Shown here piece after piece: positions 32,997-40,164 of a DNA stretch of 41,673 bases. The stretch covers positions 1 to 41,673 of the forward strand of contig JBOHNM010000014.1 of NCBI GenBank assembly GCA_050730675.1, in the 5' to 3' direction. The notes beneath the pieces were generated by a model. That model did no database searches, had not been told where the DNA came from, and worked only from the letters and a program-made list of their open reading frames with translations. A program made the translations under genes and the position numbers. How positions within the stretch are numbered: position 1 is the stretch's first letter; the number at the start of each line of letters is the position of its first letter. This DNA comes from JBOHNM01 sp050730675 (GTDB lineage Bacteria > Planctomycetota > Phycisphaerae > Phycisphaerales > UBA1924).

Positions 32997-33116
32997 GGAC
33001 CGTCAGGATACGTGCCGAACTTCAAAGAGGACAGACGACCGAAGGAACCCGCCGGAAAGCCCCCTCCCTGAAACTGCGGCAATCGACCGCGCAAAAACCG
33101 ATAACGCCCACTCCTG

Positions 33117-33866
33117 ATGGACTCCGCCCTCGCCAACGCACAAGCCACCCAGGCGGCCCTCGACGCCGCGCCCTTCCACGCGCCGCCCATCCCAGCGCCC
33201 TCTGCCCGCGCCGTCGTCCCGTCTGGCTCCCCCTCCCTGAGGGAGGGGGCAGGGGGGAGGGTTCTGCCTTCTGCCTCAGATTCTTGCCTTTCCGATTCCC
33301 CTCCCGACCTCGCCGCGGATGTCGCCGAGCTCGCCGATGCGCCCGTCGATCCCAACGCCCGCACACTCCCTGAATTGGCCCAGGAGATCGTCCGCCGCCC
33401 TCCGCTCCTCGATCCCGGTTGGCTCTGGCTCTTCGCCGGCCTCACCCTCGTCTGCTTCACCCTCGTCATCCCCGCCCAGCGCGACCTCGAAGAGGCCCGC
33501 TTCTACCGCGACCGCGTCCACGCCGCCGAGGACCATCGCCAAGCCCGCCTCGCCCGCTACCAGAATTACCTCGACGCCCTCGAACGCGGCGACGAAACCC
33601 TCGTCCTCTCCCTCGCCGCCATGCAGCTCAACAAGGCCCCCAAGGGCACCGACCTGCTCGTCCAGGGCTCCGAAATCGCCAAACGCTCCGCCAGCGTCTT
33701 CACCAACCTCGAGCCGCCACCGCTGCAGCTCCCCCAACGGTCCCAGCGCCCCATGAGCCTCCTCGAGAAGTGGACCAGCGACGACCACTCCCGTCTCTGG
33801 CTCCTCGGCGGCGGCAGCCTCATGATCCTCATCGGCCTGCTGCCGACCTCGACGCGACGCAGCTAA
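33117..33866 (+). CDS. Two-TM membrane protein with absorbed repeat, function unknown
   Basis: 249 residues from ATG 33117, without a visible ribosome binding site. TM helices lie at about 101-119 (WLWLFAGLTLVCFTLVIP) and about 226-243 (RLWLLGGGSLMILIGLLP). Between them, residues 121-200 look like a coiled coil with a charged hairpin (LEEARFYRDRVHAAEDHRQ). Codons 36-62 arise from a REP-like palindrome and a T-rich tail (about 33214-33303) with codon use unlike the rest (TCT, TCA, CTT, CCT). Either the repeat entered the gene in frame or translation starts downstream of it. The TM-coil-TM layout recalls septum-associated proteins, but no family is recognised. Confidence 0.65.
   Translation: MDSALANAQATQAALDAAPFHAPPIPAPSARAVVPSGSPSLREGAGGRVLPSASDSCLSDSPPDLAADVAELADAPVDPNARTLPELAQEIVRRPPLLDPGWLWLFAGLTLVCFTLVIPAQRDLEEARFYRDRVHAAEDHRQARLARYQNYLDALERGDETLVLSLAAMQLNKAPKGTDLLVQGSEIAKRSASVFTNLEPPPLQLPQRSQRPMSLLEKWTSDDHSRLWLLGGGSLMILIGLLPTSTRRS
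33214..33303. repeat. REP-like palindromic repeat unit inside a coding frame
   Basis: Core perfect palindrome CCCCCTCCC-TGA-GGGAGGGGG at 33229-33249, followed by a G-rich run and a TTCTGCCTTCTGCC tail. This composition is typical of dispersed intergenic palindromes. The edges are estimated from the shift in codon and base use, not from a second copy, since none is present in the window. Confidence 0.55.
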
Positions 33867-33890
33867 TCCCGAATGCACCCAAAATAAAAC

Positions 33891-33919
33891 CGGCCGGTGC
33901 GCATTTGCCGCACCGGCCG
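33891..33919. terminator. Bidirectional terminator hairpin
   Basis: Perfect 11-bp stem (33891-33901 with 33909-33919) and a 7-nt loop between convergent stops at 33866 and 33950. On the minus strand it is followed by GTTTTATTTT, making it a strong terminator for the sulfatase gene. Confidence 0.88.
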
Positions 33920-33949
33920 AGTTCATTTTCGTGTTCATTGACTGCCTGA

Positions 33950-35686
33950 CTACTTCTTCTCCCCCGCCCCCTCCCCCTTCGCCGGCGCAAGAACCGGGAA
34001 CGCCTTCTCCAGCGCCTCCTTCGACTTGATCGCCTTCTTCACTTCCTCCATCACGTTCGCCGGGTTGAAGCTCGGCGGATACGACCGCGGCGGGAATTCC
34101 TTGAACGTCGAGGCGAACGTGAAAACATCGTCCATCACGCCGTACATGCTGCCGACGTGGTTGAGGTTCCAGTCCCAGTAGGTGTTGGATGTGAAGTCCG
34201 CCCGCTCAAACGGGTCCTGCATCAGGTTGAAGATCTTCTGCAGCCGCAGCGTCGTCAGCGGCTCCGCCCACACCTGCATCGTCCCGGGTGACCGCTGCTC
34301 GCTGAAGACGTACTTGTAATCGCCTTGGCGCATCCCTACCAGCAAGCCGTCATCGTCGGAGTAATAGAACTTTGTGCGAGCGCTCTTGGCGCCGTTGTTC
34401 TTGTTCGCCGTCCCCTCCACGCTGGTCAGGAACTTGGACTGGTCATGCCCGTCGAGGTGGACCTTGTACGTGTTCCCGTTCGCCGCGTACCCCTTGAGAC
34501 TCTTACCGATGATGTCCGGCTCCCCCGCGATCGCGCACAGCGTCGGGATCCAGTCGTTGTGGCTCATCATCTCGTTGGTCACCGTTCCGGGTTTGATGTG
34601 CCCCGGCCACCGCACCAGGCACGGCACGCGGAACGCCCCTTCCCAGTTGGTGTTCTTCTCCGAGCGGAAGTGCGTCATCGCCCCATCCGGCCAAGTGTTC
34701 ATGTGCGGCCCGTTGTCCGTCGAGTAAATCACAATCGTGTCGTTAGCGATCCCCATCTCGTCGACCGCCTTGAGGATCTTGCCGATCGTGTCGTCGTGCT
34801 CCATCATGCCGTCGATGTACTCGCTGTCCCCGTGCTTGTACCGCCCGCGATGCTCCGCCCGCACGTGCGTCCGCAGGTGCATCCGCGTCGCGTTGAACCA
34901 GCAGAAAAACGGCTTGCCCGCGGCGTGCTCGCGCTTCATGAAAGCGATCGCCGCATCGGAAGTCTCGTCGTCGATCGTCTCCATGCGCTTCTTCGTCAGC
35001 GCACCGGTATCCACGATCTTCTGCTTGCCGACCTTGCCGAACCGCGGATCCTCGGTCGGATCATCCACATCGGTCGCGGTGCACTTCAGCACCCCGCGCG
35101 GGCCGAACTTGGCGAGGTACGCCGGGTCTTTCGGATAATCGGGAAGCTCGGGCTCCTCCTCCGCGTTAAGGTGATACAGGTTCCCGAAGAACTCATCAAA
35201 CCCATTCACCGTCGGCAGCGAGGGATTGCGATCGCCGACGTGGTTCTTGCCGAATTGGCCGGTGACATAGCCCAGGCTCTTCATGAACCCGCCGATCGAC
35301 GGATCGAGTTGGCTCATCCCCATCGGCGCACCGGGGAACCCGACCTTGGTCATGCCGGTGCGGATGCCGTGCTGCCCGGTGAGGAACGCCGCCCGCCCCG
35401 CGGTGCAGCTCTGCTCGCCGTAGTAGTGCAGGAACCGCAGCCCCTCCTTGGAGAGGCGATCGATGTTGGGCGTGTCGTACCCCATCAGCCCGTCGCTGTA
35501 GCAACTCAGATTCGTGGTGCCGATGTCGTCGCCCCACAACACCAGGATGTTGGGCTTTGCTCCCTGCTTCACCTCCTGCTTCGCGCCGTCCTTCGCGGGC
35601 GCAGCCGAACCCGGCCCCTGCCCCCACGCCGTCACCGAAGCGACTCCCGCCACAAAAGCGAGCATCAACACTTTCAACATCTTCAC
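33950..35686 (-). CDS. Secreted type I sulfatase (arylsulfatase family)
   Basis: 578 residues from GTG 35686, set by a perfect AGGAGG 6 nt upstream (35693-35698). Signal peptide to about residue 22 (LMLAFVAGVASVTAWG), then a Lys/Ala linker and NILVLWGDDIG with the metal ligands D53 and D54. The sulfatase signature CTAGR is at 94-98 followed by AAFLTGQ; Cys94 would be converted to formylglycine. Further ligands: GKNHVG, STDNGPH and WEGAFRVPCLVRWPG. The C-terminus has an Ala/Lys/Glu tail. Planctomycetes use many sulfatases on sulfated polysaccharides; the substrate here is unknown. A strong terminator follows. Confidence 0.94.
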   Translation of the reverse strand: MKMLKVLMLAFVAGVASVTAWGQGPGSAAPAKDGAKQEVKQGAKPNILVLWGDDIGTTNLSCYSDGLMGYDTPNIDRLSKEGLRFLHYYGEQSCTAGRAAFLTGQHGIRTGMTKVGFPGAPMGMSQLDPSIGGFMKSLGYVTGQFGKNHVGDRNPSLPTVNGFDEFFGNLYHLNAEEEPELPDYPKDPAYLAKFGPRGVLKCTATDVDDPTEDPRFGKVGKQKIVDTGALTKKRMETIDDETSDAAIAFMKREHAAGKPFFCWFNATRMHLRTHVRAEHRGRYKHGDSEYIDGMMEHDDTIGKILKAVDEMGIANDTIVIYSTDNGPHMNTWPDGAMTHFRSEKNTNWEGAFRVPCLVRWPGHIKPGTVTNEMMSHNDWIPTLCAIAGEPDIIGKSLKGYAANGNTYKVHLDGHDQSKFLTSVEGTANKNNGAKSARTKFYYSDDDGLLVGMRQGDYKYVFSEQRSPGTMQVWAEPLTTLRLQKIFNLMQDPFERADFTSNTYWDWNLNHVGSMYGVMDDVFTFASTFKEFPPRSYPPSFNPANVMEEVKKAIKSKEALEKAFPVLAPAKGEGAGEKK

Positions 35687-35739
35687 GGGATGCCTCCTGA
35701 AACAAACCACCCCCGCGGCACACGCCCGCATCCTACCCC

Positions 35740-35916
35740 TCCTCGTGCCCACACCCAATTCCTGTTTCCTGCTCTCCGTTTTCCGCTTTTGCCCCGCCTT
35801 CCGCTCCCGCCCCTCTTCGATCCCTTCGCTCCTTCGTTGAAACCTCTTCGTCCCTTCGCGTACCGCCGCAGATTTCCGCGTTTCTGCGTTTCCGTTTTTC
35901 CCCCGTACAATCCCCC
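35740..35916. other. Pyrimidine-rich, repeat-like intergenic stretch upstream of rnpA
   Basis: C/T-rich on the plus strand, with iterated TTCGNTCCTTCG and TTTCCGCGTTTCTGCGTTTCCG phrases and codon-less composition. It resembles the dispersed intergenic sequence common in planctomycetes. No rpmH reading frame is visible here. A TACAAT hexamer at 35906-35911 could be the rnpA -10 box, which would put the transcript start at or next to the GTG at 35917. Confidence 0.45.
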
Positions 35917-36309
35917 GTGCCCGCCGCCCCCGCGCAAAAACTCCTCTTCCGTCGCCGCCAGCGCCTCTCGCACGACCGCGAGTTCCAGGCCGTCTTCGCC
36001 GCCCGCTGCTCCTCCAACCGCGGCCCCCTCCGCATCCACGCACGCTTCAGCGGCCTCCCCCACACGCGCCTGGGCCTCTCCATCGGCCGCCGCTTCGGCA
36101 ACGCCGTCGCCCGCAACCACCTCAAGCGCCTCCTCCGCGAGGCCTTTCGCCTGGAGCAGCGCCGCCTCCCCACCGGCATTGACCTCGTCATCTCCGTCAA
36201 CCCCCACGACCCACTCCCCCTCGCCGACTACCGCGCCCTCCTCGTCGAAGCCGCCACGCTCCTCGCCCGCCAACTCGAAACCCGCCGCGCCAAGGAATCC
36301 GGCGCATGA
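35917..36309 (+). CDS. rnpA: Ribonuclease P protein component
   Basis: Protein subunit of RNase P, which assists the catalytic RNA in 5'-maturation of tRNA. 130 residues from GTG 35917. Core motifs: KLLFRRRQRLSHDREFQAVFAA (N-terminal), GLSIGRRFGNAVARNHLKRLLREAFR (the RNR box with ARNHLKR) and DLVISVNP. ATGA overlap with yidD is the usual partner arrangement, but rpmH, normally just upstream, is absent. No ribosome binding site is obvious; the start may be close to the transcript end. Confidence 0.93.
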   Translation: MPAAPAQKLLFRRRQRLSHDREFQAVFAARCSSNRGPLRIHARFSGLPHTRLGLSIGRRFGNAVARNHLKRLLREAFRLEQRRLPTGIDLVISVNPHDPLPLADYRALLVEAATLLARQLETRRAKESGA

Positions 36310-36599
36310 ACCACATCGCTCCAACGACTTCCACCACAACCCGCCGCCCGCTCTCCCGCGCCGCCATCGCCGCCGCGCTCGCCCTTATCCACCTCTACCA
36401 ACACACCCTCGCCCACTTCCTCGGCGGCCGTTGCCGCTTCTACCCCTCCTGCAGTTGCTACGCCGCCGAAGCCCTCACCACCCATGGCCCCATCCGCGGC
36501 CTCTGGCTCACCTTCCGCCGCCTCTCTCGCTGCCACCCTCTCGGCGGCCACGGTGTAGACCTCGTCCCACCGGCCCGAGTCCCGAACAACTCCCGGTAA
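36306..36599 (+). CDS. yidD: Membrane protein insertion efficiency factor YidD
   Basis: 97 residues; ATG overlaps the rnpA stop. The family core is clear: GGRCRFYPSCSCYAAEALTTHG and RRLSRCHPLGGHGVDLVP, with the conserved cysteines. A short amphipathic N-terminal part precedes it. YidD proteins lie at the inner membrane and aid YidC-dependent insertion. yidC does not follow here, unlike in many genomes. Confidence 0.94.
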   Translation: MNHIAPTTSTTTRRPLSRAAIAAALALIHLYQHTLAHFLGGRCRFYPSCSCYAAEALTTHGPIRGLWLTFRRLSRCHPLGGHGVDLVPPARVPNNSR

Positions 36600-36678
36600 A
36601 CACTTGCGTTCCGAGGCCGCCCGACGCAGAATGCTCGCAGCGGGTAACCTAACTTTGGCCCCGGAGCTGCCGCCGACC

Positions 36679-37293
36679 ATGACCCGTCTTCCCGCCGCCA
36701 AACGCAAGACGCAGTTGCTCGAGGCCGCGGCCAAGGTTTTCGCCTCGCGCGGCTACTCCGGCACCACCACCGCCGAACTCGCCAAGGCCGCCGGCGTCAG
36801 CGAACCCATCATCTACCGCCACTTCGAGTCCAAACGCGACATGTTCATTGCCTTGGTCGAAAAGGCCGGCGAAGAGACCCTCGCCTCATGGGAAGAATCG
36901 CTCAAGGGCGTCACCGACCCCGCCGAGCGGCTGATGATCCTCATCCACGCCAACCCCATGGTGACCGTCAAGGGCCACCTGAAATACCGCGTGATCGTGC
37001 AGGCGATGACAGAGGTCGAAGAACCGCCCATCCAGGCCGCCCTCCAGCAGCACATCCGCACCGTCCACGAGTTCCTGAGCAAGGAGATCCGCGAGGCCCA
37101 GGCCACCGGCACCGTCTCCAAGCGCTTCACCCCCGAACTCACCGCCTGGGCCCTCATCCACATGGGCCTCGGCTACGGCGTCCTTTCCGCCCTCAAAGTC
37201 CCCGACAACGGCGTGGACAAGACCGGCAACCACGTAGACGACATCATCGGCCTCTTCATGCTCGCCGAGCGCTACCGCCGCCCGCAGGCCTAA
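36679..37293 (+). CDS. TetR/AcrR family transcriptional regulator
   Basis: 204 residues from ATG 36679; an ATG at 36631 would add 16. The N-terminal DNA-binding domain (about 6-52) is typical: KTQLLEAAAKVFASRGYSGTTTAELAKAAGVSEPIIYRHFESKRDMF. The helical C-terminal ligand domain (about 60-200) is family-typical but does not show the ligand. It is not beside an efflux pump or metabolic operon that would reveal a target. The tripartite exporter at 18901-24120 is 12 kb away. Confidence 0.92.
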   Translation: MTRLPAAKRKTQLLEAAAKVFASRGYSGTTTAELAKAAGVSEPIIYRHFESKRDMFIALVEKAGEETLASWEESLKGVTDPAERLMILIHANPMVTVKGHLKYRVIVQAMTEVEEPPIQAALQQHIRTVHEFLSKEIREAQATGTVSKRFTPELTAWALIHMGLGYGVLSALKVPDNGVDKTGNHVDDIIGLFMLAERYRRPQA

Positions 37294-37400
37294 AATCGCC
37301 CCGGATCTCACGATCCTTCGGCCCGGGGGATTCCCGCCCAAAGCCCTCCTAAACTCCTCACCCCCCACCCGTTCCTGCGTCGGGGACTGGAGCCGCTCGG

Positions 37401-37916
37401 ATGCTCGGATACGCCACACTGCTCGCCGACATGGACTGGGCCCGCATCGGCACCGGGGTCATGTTCCTGCTCTTCATCGTCGCCTCGGTCCTGCTCATCC
37501 TGACCGTCCTCATCCAAAAGCCCCAGGGCGGCGGCCTTGCCGGCGCCTTCGGCTCGGGCGCAGGCTCCGGCCAGACGGCCTTCGGTGCCCGCACCGGCGA
37601 TGCCTTGACCGTCCTGACCATCATCATGTTCGTCTTCTTCCTCGCCAGCGGCATCGCCTTGGCCGTCACCATCCGCCCCGCCAAGGCCGACGCCCAGAAT
37701 GCCCAGCTCTCCGGCAAGCCCTCAACCGAGAAGCCGGCCGACAAGCCCGCCGACAAGCCCGCCGACAAACCTGCTGACAAGCCGGCCGACGGCACACCTG
37801 CTCCAACCACGACGACTCCCCCGACCACTGGCGGTACACCGGCCCCCGCGCCCACCGACGCACCCAAGCCGGCCGAGCCGAAGCCCGCCGATCCACCCAA
37901 GCCCTCGGGCGGCTGA
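37401..37916 (+). CDS. secG: Preprotein translocase subunit SecG with long low-complexity tail
   Basis: SecYEG subunit with two TM helices, about 17-38 (GTGVMFLLFIVASVLLILTVLI) and about 68-92 (DALTVLTIIMFVFFLASGIALAV). Between them is the conserved loop QKPQGGGLAGAFGSGAGSGQTAFG. At 171 residues it is about twice the usual 70-110. The extra C-terminal part is Pro/Ala/Lys/Thr-rich and contains five KPAD units, plus PAPT/KPAE stretches. The tail would be cytoplasmic or periplasmic depending on SecG topology; its function is unknown. GGAG lies 8 nt before the ATG. Confidence 0.92.
   Translation: MLGYATLLADMDWARIGTGVMFLLFIVASVLLILTVLIQKPQGGGLAGAFGSGAGSGQTAFGARTGDALTVLTIIMFVFFLASGIALAVTIRPAKADAQNAQLSGKPSTEKPADKPADKPADKPADKPADGTPAPTTTTPPTTGGTPAPAPTDAPKPAEPKPADPPKPSGG
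37731..37790 (+). repeat. 12-bp tandem repeat in secG tail
   Basis: Five consecutive 12-bp units of the type AAGCC(G/C)GCCGAC encoding Lys-Pro-Ala-Asp; the fourth is diverged (AAACCTGCTGAC). Repeat-number change by slippage would stay in frame. Confidence 0.85.
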
Positions 37917-38005
37917 GGTTCAACCCATCCTCGTGTAAGATCGACCGCCGCACGTTGCCGGGCCGCCACCGCGTCCCGCGCCCCGCGCGAGCGAAGGAGC
38001 GGCAT

Positions 38006-38896
38006 TTGATCCGCAGCATGACCGGCTTTGGCGAGGCGTCCACCGAGGTCCGGGGCGTCCACTATTTCCTCGAGATCCGCTCGCTCAACAGCCGCTATTT
38101 CAAGGCCGTCATCCGCCTCCCCGACGAGTTCCAGGGCCTCGAGGCCGAGATCGAGACCGTCGTCCGCCACAAACTCAACCGCGGCTCGGTCACCCTCACC
38201 GCCACCTGCTCCGACGCCTCGGGCGATGCCGCGTACACCATCAACCACGCCGCCGTCAGCAACTACATCGCCCAGCTCCAGAAGGTCCCGCAGATCGCCG
38301 CCGGCAGCGTCAAGGTGGATGTCGCGGCGCTCCTCCAGCTCCCCGGCGTCCTCCAGCCGCCCGCCAACGAAGAGGACCGCCTCGAGCACGCCCGCACCGC
38401 CTTCATGAGCCTCCTCGGCAAGGCCTGCGACGGCCTGCTCGCCATGCGCCAGCGCGAGGGCACCGCCCTCCGCACCGACCTGCTCGCTCAGCGCGACGTG
38501 ATGGCCGAGCAGCTCAAGACCGTCCATGCCATGAGCCCCAAAGTTGTGCAGGACTACGAGCTCCGCCTCAAGACCCGCCTCGACGCCATGCTCAAGGACG
38601 CCGGCCTCAAAGTCAACCCCGGCGACCTCATCCGCGAGATCGCCGTCTACGCCGAAAAGAGCGACATCTCCGAGGAGATCACCCGCCTCTCCGGCCACAT
38701 CGAGCAGTACACCCAGATGGTCACCGCCAACGACGCCAAGCCCATCGGCCGCACCCTCGACTTCCTCACCCAGGAGATGCTCCGCGAGGCCAACACCATG
38801 GCCTCCAAGAGCGGCAACACCGACATCAGCCGCGCCATCGTCGAAATCAAGGGCGCCATCGACCGCATCAAAGAGCAGGTCCAGAACATCGAGTGA
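38006..38896 (+). CDS. yicC: YicC family endoribonuclease-like protein
   Basis: 296 residues. The start is TTG 38006, fixed by AAGGAG 6 nt upstream; it gives the family N-terminus IRSMTGFGEA. Other hallmarks: EIRSLNSRYFKAVIRLPDEFQGLEAEIETVVRHKLNRGSV early, DISEEITRLSGHIEQY, and the C-terminal GRTLDFLTQEMLREANTMASKS. YicC proteins are RNases that act on small RNAs and affect stationary-phase survival. In many genomes gmk follows; here it does not. Confidence 0.94.
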   Translation: MIRSMTGFGEASTEVRGVHYFLEIRSLNSRYFKAVIRLPDEFQGLEAEIETVVRHKLNRGSVTLTATCSDASGDAAYTINHAAVSNYIAQLQKVPQIAAGSVKVDVAALLQLPGVLQPPANEEDRLEHARTAFMSLLGKACDGLLAMRQREGTALRTDLLAQRDVMAEQLKTVHAMSPKVVQDYELRLKTRLDAMLKDAGLKVNPGDLIREIAVYAEKSDISEEITRLSGHIEQYTQMVTANDAKPIGRTLDFLTQEMLREANTMASKSGNTDISRAIVEIKGAIDRIKEQVQNIE

Positions 38897-39075
38897 GCGG
38901 ATTTTCATCGCTGGCAGGCCCCAATCCCCGGAAAAACCCGGGAGAATTGGGTAAGCACCCCCGCCGCCGGCACGCTCCCTGCTCCCCTACCCCGACCGAA
39001 TTTCCTGCAACTTGTGCATACCGGGCGGCCCGGGGTGGTAGCATCTTCTGGGGTCATTCGACCCGGGGCGGAAGC

Positions 39076-40137
39076 ATGAGCACACGCACACTCCTGACCA
39101 CGACCGTTTCACTCGCACTCTGTGCCTCCGCGCACACCTCCGCCGATACTCCCGCCGAGGTCAGCAAGCTCGTCGATTCCCTCCGCGCCGACGCCGTCGC
39201 CCAGCGCGAGGCCGCCGCCACCGCCCTCGCCGACCGCCCCGACCTCGAACTCCCGCAGATCGGCGAAATCCTCCGCCGCAACGACCTGACCCCAGAGCAG
39301 CGTCTGCGGCTGGAGAACATCGCCCGCAACAAGTTCATTCGCTCGCCGCGCGGCGCGCTGGGGGTGCGATTCGCAGACCTCTCCGCTGAGGCCGCGATCC
39401 AGCAGACCTATGAGAAGTTCCCCTCGTCCAAGGTCCTCAAGCCCGGCGATGTGATCACCGCGATCGAGGGCGTTCCAATGATCAGCCCCGACGGCTCCTT
39501 ACGCCCCAACTGCCGCCCGTTCATCATCGCCGCCGACCCGGGCGATTCGATCCGCGTCACCGTTCGCCGTGACGGCCAGACCCTGGACCTTGACTGTCCG
39601 CTCGGGAGGTTCAACGACTTGGACAATGGCATGCGCTGGGCCGGCGCCAGCGCTTTCCAACCCGGCGACATCGAAGCGGCATGGTCCATCCGCGCCGCCA
39701 AGCTCACCGGCAGAAGTGCCCCCGAGCCCGTAGCCAGCGGAGTCGCCACCGATGAATGGACGCCCCGCGGCCGCGCCCTGGTCGAGCGCGAAGCCGAGCA
39801 GCGCGACATGTCTGTCAAGGGCGCGCCGGTTGTCGCCGGCGGCCAGCCCCGCCCGGCCCTCCGCCCCGAAGAGATCACCGGCGTCTACGACAAGGAAATC
39901 CAGGTCAAGCGCTTCGATGGGCTGCGCCAGGCCCGCCCGGACCCGCGCACCGTCGCACGCCAGCGCGAACTGAACACCAGGATTACCCAACTGCTCATCG
40001 AGCACAACACCCTGCGGATGCGCGCCGACGACCCCAAGCTCCCCCAGGCCCAGCGCGACACCGCGCTTAAGGACGCCAACCGCAAGATGGAGCAGATCAA
40101 CGAGCTCAGCAACCAGATGATGCTGCTGCCCCGCTGA
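39076..40137 (+). CDS. Exported PDZ-domain protein
   Basis: 353 residues from ATG 39076, giving a signal peptide (LLTTTVSLALCASAHTSA). A helical HEAT-like stretch (about 30-90) is followed by a PDZ domain at about 95-180 (GALGVRFADL; SSKVLKPGDVITAIEGVPM; GDSIRVTVRRDG). No protease domain is present. The C-terminal 60 residues are helical and charged (RELNTRITQLLIEHNTLRMR...KMEQINELSNQMM). A scaffold or chaperone role outside the cytoplasm is inferred. The 179-nt gap upstream holds no clear promoter hexamers or gene. Confidence 0.82.
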   Translation: MSTRTLLTTTVSLALCASAHTSADTPAEVSKLVDSLRADAVAQREAAATALADRPDLELPQIGEILRRNDLTPEQRLRLENIARNKFIRSPRGALGVRFADLSAEAAIQQTYEKFPSSKVLKPGDVITAIEGVPMISPDGSLRPNCRPFIIAADPGDSIRVTVRRDGQTLDLDCPLGRFNDLDNGMRWAGASAFQPGDIEAAWSIRAAKLTGRSAPEPVASGVATDEWTPRGRALVEREAEQRDMSVKGAPVVAGGQPRPALRPEEITGVYDKEIQVKRFDGLRQARPDPRTVARQRELNTRITQLLIEHNTLRMRADDPKLPQAQRDTALKDANRKMEQINELSNQMMLLPR

Positions 40138-40164
40138 ACTTTGTCGCTCGCACAAATACGTGGC

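Noticed and set aside
34325..36652. Plus-strand 775-codon frame opposite the sulfatase and running over rnpA/yidD in another frame
   Set aside because: No family features, and it conflicts with three well-supported genes.
37731..37790. CRISPR-like array
   Set aside because: It is a 12-bp in-frame tandem repeat without spacers, inside secG.
37358..38908. Minus-strand 516-codon frame opposite secG and yicC
   Set aside because: Antisense shadow with Gly/Val/Ala/Leu repeats; both plus-strand genes are firmly identified.
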